Source: Paenibacillus sp. MMS18-CY102 (GTDB lineage: Bacteria > Bacillota > Bacilli > Paenibacillales > Paenibacillaceae). Taken from it: a DNA stretch of 64,000 nt. This document shows positions 1-7,806 of this stretch, piece by piece. A program made the translations under genes and the position numbers. Position 1 is the stretch's first letter; each line of letters starts with the position of its first letter. The notes below the pieces were generated by a model. The model worked only from the letters and a program-made list of their open reading frames with translations. It did not search any database and was not told where the DNA came from. Location: NCBI RefSeq assembly GCF_009789195.1, contig NZ_WSTC01000029.1, forward strand, positions 1-64,000. Reading direction: 5' to 3'.

Positions 1-83
1 GTTAAAAAGGTATCCTTCGCAATTATTTAGGCGACTTCTATTTGTCAAGTGTTTTATCTTGTTTTTAGCTAGAAATCTATTGA

Positions 84-383
84 ACTTTTGTCCTTACAGT
101 TGTTGGGGCGAACTGCATAAGTCATGAATACATCAAACAGAAGGATTACAATCAAGATGCTTCTATGGCTTACTTTTATAAACTAATTGAGGAAGTAGGG
201 GAACTAGCAGAGGTAATTAGAAAAAACAAAAGACAAAGTGACACAGGCATTAAGGGAACGATTGAAGAAGAGCTTTCCGATGTTCTTTATTACACTATTT
301 GTTTGGCTAACGTTTTTAAAATAAATCTCGAACAATCTTTCAAGCAAAAAGAGGAGCTAAATAAGCTGAAGTGGGGAAAGTAG
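84..383 (+). pseudogene. MazG-like nucleotide pyrophosphohydrolase, 5' end degraded or start unclear
   Basis: The ATG at 165 gives a 72-residue protein with the MazG-type signature KLIEEVGELAEV followed by EEELSDVLYY, the acidic metal-binding helices of this all-alpha NTP pyrophosphatase fold. The same frame is open back to about 84 and reads EYIKQKDYNQDASMAYFYKLIEE, which is what normally precedes this motif in full-length relatives of about 100 residues. No ATG, GTG or TTG with a ribosome site lies in that upstream stretch, and the codons before position 120 do not look like a MazG start. I infer that the original 5' end was lost or frameshifted. An internal start at 165 could still give a short protein, though no ribosome site precedes it. 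Family: confident. Functional status: unsure. Confidence 0.6.
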
Positions 384-432
384 GATAAACTTATTTAGGC
401 TCCACACTAACTATGCCAAATTTACGCATCCC

Positions 433-1350
433 TTAAGTAGACCGGAACTTGCTCTTATACTCCGCGAAGTCCCAGTTCGCTAAGAACTTCTCGGCGGCTC
501 TTGTTCCAGAGTAGCGAAGGAATGCAATCTCGTCGGGGCCAAGCGAGAACTGGGTTGTTGTGATCTTTCCGGTTGGGATGAAGATAGTCCGGCTCTTGCC
601 ATGCTCGTCGACATGCCGTTGGTCGTGGGCTTGCAGCATCGTTTTGAACAGGGCTCTGGACAAAGAGAACGGACCGTGAATCCGATTCGGATTGGCGATC
701 GTTGTGCGCTCGGACAGCTTGAAGCCGAACGTCGGCCAGCGCGGCACGCCTGCCGTATCGAATATCCATATTGGATAGTTGCTCAAAATGCCTCCGTCCA
801 CGACATACGTCGGGCGAATGCTGATCGGCGGCCGCCAGCGGTAAGGCTGAAAGAAAAACGGGATGGATGTGCTCATCCGAACGGCGGTTGCAATCGGAAA
901 CTGGTCAGGCGAAATGCCATAATCATGCAGATCGTCGGGCAGCACAAGCATTTTGCCATTGGAGATATCTGAAGCGATAATAGTGAGCTTGCCGCGCGGC
1001 AAGTCACTGAACGTATGGACGTTTTTGCGCTGCAATAGCTCGCTCAACCATTGCTCCAACGGTTCGTTGACGTATAGTCCAAGCTTGAACAGCAGAGACA
1101 GGCCGCCGCCAACGAGCGGTATTCGATTCAGCACGCCTTTGCCCAGCAGCTTGCGATAATTCATGGATGTGATGATCGATTTCAACTCGGCTGCCGTATA
1201 GCCGGAGGCGATTAGAGACGCGACAATAGCGCCAACGGAAGTGCCGGCGACCCTTTGCCAGGCATATCCGGCATCCTCAAATAATTGAATCGCACCAGCA
1301 AGGGCTATGCCTCGTACTCCGCCGCCCTCGAATACTGCATCCGCTTTCAT
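433..1350 (-). CDS. Patatin-like phospholipase
   Basis: A serine lipid hydrolase of the patatin/RssA type. The oxyanion loop GGGVRG is at residues 9-14, the nucleophile elbow GTSVG has its Ser near 38, and the DGG motif of the Ser-Asp dyad is near 185, all in family order. The 305-residue length is normal. An ATG seven codons upstream (1371) is also in frame, but the bases it would cover contain the ribosome site (GGAGTGAGG) of the ATG at 1350, so I chose 1350. No signal peptide is visible, so it is probably cytoplasmic. The natural substrate cannot be told from sequence. It lies downstream of, and on the same strand as, the old yellow enzyme gene, but a strong terminator separates them. Confidence 0.85.
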   Translation of the reverse strand: MKADAVFEGGGVRGIALAGAIQLFEDAGYAWQRVAGTSVGAIVASLIASGYTAAELKSIITSMNYRKLLGKGVLNRIPLVGGGLSLLFKLGLYVNEPLEQWLSELLQRKNVHTFSDLPRGKLTIIASDISNGKMLVLPDDLHDYGISPDQFPIATAVRMSTSIPFFFQPYRWRPPISIRPTYVVDGGILSNYPIWIFDTAGVPRWPTFGFKLSERTTIANPNRIHGPFSLSRALFKTMLQAHDQRHVDEHGKSRTIFIPTGKITTTQFSLGPDEIAFLRYSGTRAAEKFLANWDFAEYKSKFRST

Positions 1351-1505
1351 AGGCCTCACTCCTGTCCCCAAATCAATGGCTATGCAGCAACCCGTGATTA
1401 TCCGCCCCGACGCCGTACCTGTTTTGCCACATTGTATGAGTGCCGATTGCTGTCAATTCTTGTTATGTGCAAATATTCGCTATTCTCCCGTTCACGCCTG
1501 CCCAA

Positions 1506-1545
1506 AATAAAGCCCGCCCATCTGCGATAGATGGACGGGCTTGAC
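1506..1545 (-). terminator. Rho-independent terminator of the old yellow enzyme gene
   Basis: On the minus strand a GC-rich hairpin (arms AAGCCCGTCCATCT and AGATGGGCGGGCTT) is followed by a T-rich tract. It starts just after the stop codon at 1551. Confidence 0.8.
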
Positions 1546-1550
1546 TTGTA

Positions 1551-2576
1551 TTAGTAGCCGCGCAAATATGGCTTCGGCGGCTCCGCCTTGGAGCCGGTCG
1601 CCTGCTGGGCGTGCAGTGCCCAGTAAGGATCGCGCAGCATGCCTCGGCCGACGGCAACGAGATCGCAATCCCCGTTGGCGACTGCCGCTTGGGCGAGCTT
1701 AGGCTCATCGAGCAACCCAACAGCAATAACCGGCAGGCCGGTTGCTTGCTTAACCGCTCGGGCCATCGGCAGTTGGTAGCCTGGATACACATCCAGCATA
1801 ACGGGGCTTGTCGCGACGCCTCCCCCAGTGGAAATATCGAACAGCTCTACGCCAGCTGCTTGGTACTTTCGGCATAGCTCTACGCCGTAGGCAAGATCGT
1901 ATCCGCCTTCGCCGTAATCGACGGCAGAAACACGCATTTGCAGCGGGATATGGCTGGGCAGGACGCTCCTGGCGGCTTGAATGATTTCAACACCGAAGCG
2001 GGTAGGGTCATCTGTGCCGTATTGGTCCGTCCGATCATTAATGCTGGGCGAGTGGAATTGATGGATGAGATAGCCGTGCGCACCATGCAGCTGAATGGTA
2101 TCGACGCCAGCTTGGACCGCGCGGGAGACGGCATCCCGGAACCGCTCGACCATTTGTTTTGTCTCATCGGTCGATAAGGCGCGGGGCTGCTTATAGGCTG
2201 GGCTGAAAGCGGCGTTCGATGAGCTGACGGGAACTTGCGCGCAATTCGATTTGCGTCCAGCGTGTGCGATTTGGATGCCGACCTTCGCGCTATGCCGTTT
2301 CATCCGCTCGATCATGCGTGCAAACGCAGGAATCTGCTCGTCCGACCATAAGCCAAGGCATTGCTCCGAAATGCGGCCATCCGGCTCAATATCGGTCATT
2401 TCAATCACAATCAAGCCGGTTCCGCCGACGGCGCGGGATACATAATGCACATCATGCCAATCCGTAGGCATTCCGTTATTGTTCTCAGCTGAGTATTGGC
2501 ACATAGGCGGCATCACGATGCGGTTGCGCAATTGGAGCCGGCCATGCTCGAATGGCGTGGATAACGTAATGGACAT
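1551..2576 (-). CDS. namA: NADH:flavin oxidoreductase of the old yellow enzyme family (YqjM/NamA-like)
   Basis: An FMN-dependent ene-reductase of 341 residues, close to YqjM (338). With the start at 2576, Cys26 and Tyr28 (MCQYSA) fall where YqjM has its redox-tuning Cys and active-site Tyr, and the His pair in LHGAHGY sits near 164-167. These residues bind the carbonyl of alpha,beta-unsaturated substrates. The longer frame to 2705 would add 43 residues not typical of the family. The ATG at 2576 has a good GAGGTGA ribosome site. It is divergent from the fosmidomycin-type exporter at 2755. The physiological substrate is unknown; detoxification of electrophiles is the usual suggestion. Confidence 0.88.
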   Translation of the reverse strand: MSITLSTPFEHGRLQLRNRIVMPPMCQYSAENNNGMPTDWHDVHYVSRAVGGTGLIVIEMTDIEPDGRISEQCLGLWSDEQIPAFARMIERMKRHSAKVGIQIAHAGRKSNCAQVPVSSSNAAFSPAYKQPRALSTDETKQMVERFRDAVSRAVQAGVDTIQLHGAHGYLIHQFHSPSINDRTDQYGTDDPTRFGVEIIQAARSVLPSHIPLQMRVSAVDYGEGGYDLAYGVELCRKYQAAGVELFDISTGGGVATSPVMLDVYPGYQLPMARAVKQATGLPVIAVGLLDEPKLAQAAVANGDCDLVAVGRGMLRDPYWALHAQQATGSKAEPPKPYLRGY

Positions 2577-2754
2577 CGCCAATTCACCTCGATTTTTTAT
2601 CCTAATTATACCCATATAAAGCGATCGGTGTACACGAGATTTTATCGCCAAAATGGTTGCTAGCCGTCCCGCACGTATGGTATGTTCCTTAACAATCATG
2701 TTCACCTTATACTGACGAGCCTATTCAGGGTTAGAAGGAGATGCTGAACCTAAC

Positions 2755-4002
2755 ATGTCATCCACCACTACGGGAGATAGCCGCGTGCAAGCGGTTCGCA
2801 CGGCTACAGTTTACTCCATCTTGTTCGCTATTAGCGCGTCCCATCTGCTTAACGATGCGATGCAATCTGTCGTCACTGCCCTTTTTCCTGTTCTAAAAGA
2901 TTCGCTAACGCTCAATGATATCCAGTTAGGCTGGATTGTGTTTACGCTGAATATGACGTCTTCCGTTATGCAGCCGATTGTAGGCTTATATTCAGACAAA
3001 AGGCCGATGCCGTTCATGCTGCCCATCGGCATGGCGATAAGCTTGGTTGGGATGGTCATCCTAGGCTTAGCGCCTACGTTCTGGACGCTGCTTGGCGGCG
3101 TTGTTTTGGTCGGGCTCGGCTCAGCCGTCTTTCATCCTGAAGGATCGCGCGTCGTTCATTTCGCCGCAGGCGGCCGCAAAGGAATGGCGCAGTCGATCTA
3201 TCAGGTGGGCGGCAACTTCGGGCAGGCGCTGGCGCCGCTCATGGCGATCTTCATCTTTCTCCCGCTCGGCCAACGCAGTGCGGTATGGGGAACGGTCATC
3301 GCAGCGGCAGCCATTTTGCTGTTGATGCGCGTTGCCCCTTGGTATAAAGGGCAATTGCTCGCACACGGTTCACCGCCGAAGAAACGGGCTGCAACAGCGC
3401 CAGCCGCTATGGCTGAGGCGCGCAGCAACAAACGGCTGGTCATCTTCGCGCTATCGCTGCTCGTCATTATTGTGTTCGCACGCTCGTGGTATTTTGCAGG
3501 CATCACGACGTTCTATCAATTTTTCGCGGAGGACCAATACGGCTTAACCAAGAAAGCGGCCCAAGTGCCAGTCTTTCTCTATATGACAGCAGGCGTTATT
3601 GGGACATTCTTCGGGGGCATTCTAGCGGATCGCATCGGCTTGAAAAAAATGATTGTGCTCTCAATCGCCGGCGCCGCTCCGTTCGCACTGCTTCTGCCGC
3701 ATGTGCCGCTGCCTTGGGTGTATCCGGTCATGTTCATCATCGGTTTGATCTTGCAATCCGGCTTCTCGGTAAGTGTGGTGTACGCGCAGCAGTTGCTTCC
3801 CGGCAGCGTCGGCATGGCTTCGGGCCTCGTTACGGGGCTAGCGTTCGGAATGGGCGCTGTCGGTGCCGTCGTATTGGGCCAAATCTCGCATAGCCTTGGC
3901 CGCGCAGATATGATGTTTCTCGCAAGCTTCCTGCCGCTGCTGGGCCTGCTTGCTTTCTTGCTGCCGCGCGAACGGACGGCTGCGGCGGCGAAAGAATCGT
4001 AG
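2755..4002 (+). CDS. fsr: MFS transporter, fosmidomycin-resistance (Fsr) type
   Basis: A 12-helix major facilitator of 415 residues. The signatures HLLNDAMQSVVTALFPVL in helix 1 and the LGSAVFHPEGSR loop after helix 4 are characteristic of the Fsr branch rather than of general drug exporters. The second half begins after the long basic central loop (about residues 205-225). An AAGGAG lies 15 bases before the ATG, a somewhat long spacing. Export of fosmidomycin or similar small phosphonates is the family function; the real substrate here is not known. It ends at a hairpin shared with the convergent DsrE gene. Confidence 0.85.
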   Translation: MSSTTTGDSRVQAVRTATVYSILFAISASHLLNDAMQSVVTALFPVLKDSLTLNDIQLGWIVFTLNMTSSVMQPIVGLYSDKRPMPFMLPIGMAISLVGMVILGLAPTFWTLLGGVVLVGLGSAVFHPEGSRVVHFAAGGRKGMAQSIYQVGGNFGQALAPLMAIFIFLPLGQRSAVWGTVIAAAAILLLMRVAPWYKGQLLAHGSPPKKRAATAPAAMAEARSNKRLVIFALSLLVIIVFARSWYFAGITTFYQFFAEDQYGLTKKAAQVPVFLYMTAGVIGTFFGGILADRIGLKKMIVLSIAGAAPFALLLPHVPLPWVYPVMFIIGLILQSGFSVSVVYAQQLLPGSVGMASGLVTGLAFGMGAVGAVVLGQISHSLGRADMMFLASFLPLLGLLAFLLPRERTAAAAKES

Positions 4003-4041
4003 CTATCAAGTTGTGTGGAGCTGCGCCGCTTCGCCGTTGCA

Positions 4042-4064
4042 ATTGTACGAATTGCAATGGGAAG
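4042..4064 (+). repeat. Single ATTGYA-N5-TRCAAT dyad box
   Basis: One isolated copy of the 17-bp dyad (ATTGTA, 5 bases, TGCAAT), followed by GGGAAG, in the spacer after the Fsr-type exporter. The same box forms four-box arrays at 16708-16901 and 25499-25692. Confidence 0.7.
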
Positions 4065-4114
4065 CCAGAGGAGGGAGTGAGGCTATGCTCGAACAACCCA
4101 ACTCGCTCCCGCCA

Positions 4115-4160
4115 ATCAAAACAGGAGAGCCCCATAACAATAGGGCTCTCCTGTTTGATT
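4115..4160. terminator. Bidirectional terminator between fsr and the DsrE gene
   Basis: A 14-bp perfect stem (AAACAGGAGAGCCC and its complement) with an 11-base loop, flanked by A-rich and T-rich tracts, so it can stop transcription from both sides. Confidence 0.85.
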
Positions 4161-4634
4161 TTAGATGAATAAGTTCGTGCTAGCTTTGTCTGCTTGTCCG
4201 AGGTAATAACCGACTCCGCCGATTTTGATGCCGTCGATTAGTTCCTCTTGCTTGATGCCCATGACATCCATCGGCATCTGGCAGGCGACGAGCTCGACGT
4301 TCTGCTGTTTAGCGGACTCCATTAGCTCTTCAAGCGAAGCGATGTTCTTGCTTTTCATGACCGCACGAATCATCTTCGGGCCAATGCCGAGCATGTGCAT
4401 ATTGGACATTGGCAGTTTCTTGGAGCCTCGCGGCATCATCCAGCCGAACATGCGCTCAACGGCGGATTTTTGCACGAATGGGCCTGTATGCTTGCGCAGC
4501 ATGTTCAAGCCCCAGAAGGTGAAGAACATCGTTACCTTTTTACCTGCGGCAGCAGCATCGTTCGCCAAGATGAAGGAAGCTATTGCTTTGTCCAAATTGC
4601 CATCAAATACGATGAAGGTAGCGCTATTGTTCAC
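4161..4634 (-). CDS. DsrE/DsrF/DrsH-like sulfur-carrier family protein
   Basis: 157 residues with the DsrE fold signature: VFDGNLDKAIASFILANDAAAAGKKVTMFFTFWGLN at the N terminus and CQMPMDVMGI toward the C terminus, the latter carrying the conserved Cys thought to take part in sulfur relay. The start at 4634 is a GTG with no good ribosome site. Immediately upstream, in another frame and overlapping by four bases, is a scrap of CoA-disulfide reductase. In many Bacillales this domain is the C-terminal part of a CoADR-rhodanese-TusA-DsrE fusion or its operon, so this may be what remains after an internal deletion. Whether it is still expressed is uncertain. Confidence 0.8.
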   Translation of the reverse strand: MNNSATFIVFDGNLDKAIASFILANDAAAAGKKVTMFFTFWGLNMLRKHTGPFVQKSAVERMFGWMMPRGSKKLPMSNMHMLGIGPKMIRAVMKSKNIASLEELMESAKQQNVELVACQMPMDVMGIKQEELIDGIKIGGVGYYLGQADKASTNLFI

Positions 4635-4642
4635 AGGGACCG

Positions 4643-4714
4643 ATATGGCAAACCGCAGTTAGCGAACGAAATATGCTCGCCTTTCTCCAGCATGATGATC
4701 TCAGCAAATTCATC
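4643..4714 (-). pseudogene. Remnant of CoA-disulfide reductase (N-terminal fragment)
   Basis: The minus strand reads DEFAEIIMLEKGEHISFANCGLPY, the stretch of pyridine-nucleotide-disulfide oxidoreductases that contains the active-site Cys of CoA-disulfide reductase (SFANCGLPYYIGG). The FAD-binding GGVAGG motif expected before it is missing, and the frame ends three codons after PY, right at the DsrE gene. About 24 codons survive, with losses on both sides. Recognition is by memory of the motif. Confidence 0.75.
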
Positions 4715-4856
4715 AAAATTTAATAAGCAACCGTAATGCTGCAACTGTTGAAATTTGTTAGGCGCATGGCCTGCACTTTTTTGATCTGATAAGCATGCAG
4801 TCTCACGACAGAGCATTTTAGCCAAATGGCAGGGCCTTATGAGCCAAATCGGCGAA

Positions 4857-4870
4857 TGTAAGCGCTTATG
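4857..4870 (+). promoter_or_regulatory. cre-like site upstream of the ABC exporter gene
   Basis: TGTAAGCGCTTATG matches the CcpA consensus TGWAANCGNTNWCA at 9 of 11 defined bases (the last two differ). It lies about 125 bp upstream of the ABC transporter start, so carbon-catabolite control is possible but unproven. Confidence 0.3.
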
Positions 4871-4993
4871 GTGGAATATGATGATTTATGGCGAATAGCG
4901 GATATTTACACTAGGCACAGTTTCCCATAAGATTATTTCAGTTTGAATTCAGAGTTACCTACATTTGTATAGAGAAGAGAGGATAGGTGCATC

Positions 4994-6793
4994 ATGAGCA
5001 AAACAGCTGCGGCAACGGCATCCGGCGTCGATTACGAGCGTACGTTTGAAGCCGCTGCCATGGAGAGAACACAAAGCCCTCTCCGATTTTTGTTTACGCT
5101 TTACCAAGGCAATCGAATGAATCTTGCTATATCGCTTGTATTCTTTATGATCAAGCATTCACCAATCTTCATTTTGCCAATCGTAACAGCGAATATGATC
5201 AACATTGCGACTAATCCGGCGGCGCATTCTACGCGGGAGCTGTGGATTAACTTCATTGTCCTAGGCGTTTCCATCATTCAAAACATTCCGACGCAACACT
5301 TCCACGTATCGTTTATGAGCCGGGCGGTTCGCCATGTTGAAGCAGGCTTGCGGAGCGCACTAGTCCGGAAACTGCAGCAGCTCTCGATCAACTACCATCG
5401 TGAGCTTCAGGCGGGCATGCTGCAATCGAAAGTGCTTCGTGACGCAGAGTCGATTGAGGGCTTGTCGAAGCAGCTAATGATGTCTTTTCTGCCATCGATC
5501 ATTAATATCATCATCGCGTGTATCCTGACGGCCCGCAATAGCTGGACGGTTTCGATGTTCTTCTTAATGACAATTCCGGCATCGGTGCTTGTGATTCACC
5601 TGTTCCGCCGCAATATTCGCCGCACGAACAAGGAGTTCCGCAAAGAGATCGAGCAGATGTCGTCGCGCGTGTCCGAGATGGTCGAGATGATTCCCGTGAC
5701 GCGGGCGCATGGCCTTGAGAAGGTCGAGATTGCCAAAATGGACAATACGCTTCGTTCATTGCAGGGCAAAGGCTACCGGCTCGATATTACAGAAGCATTT
5801 TTCGGCTCGTCCAACTGGGTGTTGTTTCAGTTATTCCAGGTTTGTTGCCTCTTATTTACGATTTACTTAGCCTATCACGGCAAAATTCCGGTCGGTGACG
5901 TCGTGATGTACCAAGGGTTTTTTGGCATGATTCTCGGGTCGATTACTTCTTTGTTAAATGTGTATCCGAACATTGCTAAAGGGTTTGAGTCGATTCATTC
6001 GATCCGCGAAGTCCTTCGGTCGCAAGAGATTGAAGACAATACGGGCAAGCTGAAGCTGACTAATGTGAGCGGGGAGTTCTCGTTCCGGGATGTGAAGCTC
6101 GTATACCCCGGCAATGAGCATCATGTATTAGATGGCGTTACACTTGATGTTCGAGCGGGTGAGTGCATTGCGTTCGTAGGCGAATCAGGTGCGGGGAAGT
6201 CGACCGTGCTCAACTTGGTTACAGGCTTCCTGATGCCGACGGCGGGGCAGGTGTTGGTCGATGGCATCGATCTAGCTGCTGTAGATTTATCGCGCTACCG
6301 TAAGCGCCTGTCTGTAGTGCCGCAGACGACAATCCTATTCTCCGGCTCGATTCGGGACAATATTACGTATGGCCTCAAAAATATCGCCGAGGAGCAGATT
6401 CAGCAAGTTGTGGAAATGGCGAACTTGCGCGAAATGATCGAGCGTTTGCCGCAAGGGCTCGACACGATGGTCGGTGAACATGGCGGCAAGCTGTCCGGCG
6501 GACAGCGCCAGCGCATTGCCATCGCGCGCGCGCTTATCCGCGATCCTCGCGTCATTATTCTCGACGAAGCGACTTCGGCGCTCGACAACCAGTCCGAGCA
6601 TCATGTGCAAAAGGCGATGCAGCAGCTGATCAAAGGCCGCACAACCTTCATCGTTGCGCACCGCCTGTCAACAATCCGTGACGCTGACCGCATTGCGGTC
6701 ATGAAGCAAGGCCGCATCGTTGAGGTTGGCACATTCGATGAGCTGATGGCGAACAAAGGTGAGTTTTATAATTTGAAGCAGCTGCAGCTCTAG
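4994..6793 (+). CDS. ABC transporter, fused permease and ATP-binding protein
   Basis: A 599-residue half-transporter. The N-terminal ABC membrane domain (about residues 40-340) has five to six predicted helices; the C-terminal nucleotide-binding domain has Walker A (GESGAGKST, near 398), signature LSGGQRQR and Walker B VIILDEATSALD. Such proteins work as dimers that export lipids, peptides or drugs (MsbA/MdlB type). The substrate cannot be inferred. No partner half-transporter is next to it, so a homodimer is likely. The ATG follows GAGAGGATAGG. The HugZ-like gene starts 67 bp downstream and may be cotranscribed. Confidence 0.88.
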   Translation: MSKTAAATASGVDYERTFEAAAMERTQSPLRFLFTLYQGNRMNLAISLVFFMIKHSPIFILPIVTANMINIATNPAAHSTRELWINFIVLGVSIIQNIPTQHFHVSFMSRAVRHVEAGLRSALVRKLQQLSINYHRELQAGMLQSKVLRDAESIEGLSKQLMMSFLPSIINIIIACILTARNSWTVSMFFLMTIPASVLVIHLFRRNIRRTNKEFRKEIEQMSSRVSEMVEMIPVTRAHGLEKVEIAKMDNTLRSLQGKGYRLDITEAFFGSSNWVLFQLFQVCCLLFTIYLAYHGKIPVGDVVMYQGFFGMILGSITSLLNVYPNIAKGFESIHSIREVLRSQEIEDNTGKLKLTNVSGEFSFRDVKLVYPGNEHHVLDGVTLDVRAGECIAFVGESGAGKSTVLNLVTGFLMPTAGQVLVDGIDLAAVDLSRYRKRLSVVPQTTILFSGSIRDNITYGLKNIAEEQIQQVVEMANLREMIERLPQGLDTMVGEHGGKLSGGQRQRIAIARALIRDPRVIILDEATSALDNQSEHHVQKAMQQLIKGRTTFIVAHRLSTIRDADRIAVMKQGRIVEVGTFDELMANKGEFYNLKQLQL

Positions 6794-6859
6794 GCGAGGC
6801 GCTACTGTGTCCTATCCGGCGCAGCAGCGCCCGAGCGTGCGAAGAAGGAGGCGAATCCG

Positions 6860-7345
6860 ATGAAGCCGCCCAATATAGATAACATGCAGCAGCAATTCGC
6901 TGCATTCATCAGCAGCGTGAAGACAATCACGCTCGGCACGATCGATGTGGAGGGCAAGCCGTTTCTGTCCTACGCGCCTTTCGTGCAATGCCAAGGCAAG
7001 CTGTACATTTACATAAGCCGCATTGCGCAACATTATCGCCATTTGGAAAACAACGCTGCAGTGGACGTGCTGCTCATCGAGGATGAGTCACGCTCAGCGA
7101 ATTTGTTCGCGCGGCAGCGGGCAAGGCTCTCATGTACGGCAGCTAACATTGGCAATGAAGGGTACGAGCCGATATTCCGATTACTGGAGCAATCGTTCGG
7201 CGAGCCGATGATTGGCATGCTGCGTGGGCTCGATTTCTCTATGTTTGAGCTATCGCCCCTACAAGGGCGATATGTTGTTGGCTTCGGGCAATCATTCGAT
7301 ATCGATGTGGCGGGAGAACAATTCAAGCTTGCTGCAGTGCAATAG
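6860..7345 (+). CDS. HugZ-like / pyridoxamine 5'-phosphate oxidase-fold protein
   Basis: 161 residues of split-barrel flavin/heme-binding type. ITLGTIDVEGKPFLSYAPFV and SRIAQHYRHLENNAAVDVLLIEDESRSANLFARQR are the family core seen in HugZ-type heme-utilisation proteins, where the barrel binds heme at the dimer interface. The C-terminal extension of longer HugZ proteins is absent. It follows the ABC exporter on the same strand with a GAAGGAGG ribosome site. Without nearby heme-uptake genes, a role in heme handling is only a family-based suggestion. Confidence 0.8.
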   Translation: MKPPNIDNMQQQFAAFISSVKTITLGTIDVEGKPFLSYAPFVQCQGKLYIYISRIAQHYRHLENNAAVDVLLIEDESRSANLFARQRARLSCTAANIGNEGYEPIFRLLEQSFGEPMIGMLRGLDFSMFELSPLQGRYVVGFGQSFDIDVAGEQFKLAAVQ

Positions 7346-7373
7346 GCAGGCATAGCCGCACATAAGCTTTTCT

Positions 7374-7556
7374 AAACGGACCCCAGAGACGTTATCCCCT
7401 CCAAAAGTGCCCATCGAAAAACGTAACGGACTCCACAGCCGTTATTTAGCCCTTTTGTTATCTCGTGAGGGCGATATTGGCCAAATAGCGGCTGCTCAGT
7501 CCGTTAGCGCATAAATATGCCTGATTATGCTCAAATAAGGGCCGCTCGGTCCGTTA
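7374..7556. repeat. Four-dyad element, TAACGG family, copy 1 (50-60-50 spacing)
   Basis: Four 23-bp boxes start at 7374, 7424, 7484 and 7534. The first two read in the TAACGGAC...CCGTTAT direction and the last two are inverted. Each box is itself a dyad close to TAACGG-N9-CCGTTA. Spacing is exactly 50, 60 and 50 bp, as in the copies at 34178 and 34564, although the sequence between boxes is quite different here. It fills most of the gap between the HugZ-like gene and the glycosylation operon. Confidence 0.85.
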
Positions 7557-7604
7557 GAATTTCCAACAAACAAAACATCATCTTTGTTTACCAATAAAAG
7601 AAGG

Positions 7605-7641
7605 GTGCCCCCGGCCTACGCGCTAGGGACACCCTCTTTGC
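7605..7641 (-). terminator. Hairpin with T-rich tail on the minus strand
   Basis: Arms AAGGGTG-CCC and GGG-CACCCTCTT with a GC-rich loop; the minus-strand side is followed by TTCTTTTATT. No minus-strand gene ends here, so it may insulate the operon promoter or act in both directions. Confidence 0.5.
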
Positions 7642-7699
7642 TGCGCCTAACGATTGCCGCCTTACGAAATATTTATAAGAAAACCGGAACTATTCCCAG

Positions 7700-7727
7700 T
7701 TTTGAAGCGTCTAACATCTGGTATAAT
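7700..7727 (+). promoter_or_regulatory. Possible sigma-A promoter of the glycosylation operon
   Basis: A perfect TATAAT at 7722-7727, preceded by TTTTGA with a 16-bp spacer, about 80 bp upstream of the first gene. Confidence 0.45.
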
Positions 7728-7806
7728 GTTGAAATGCCGCCTAGGTGGCTGAATAGCAGCATTCGTGTCAATAGTTGTAATAGAAAGAGAATGGAGTGGG
7801 AGAAAA

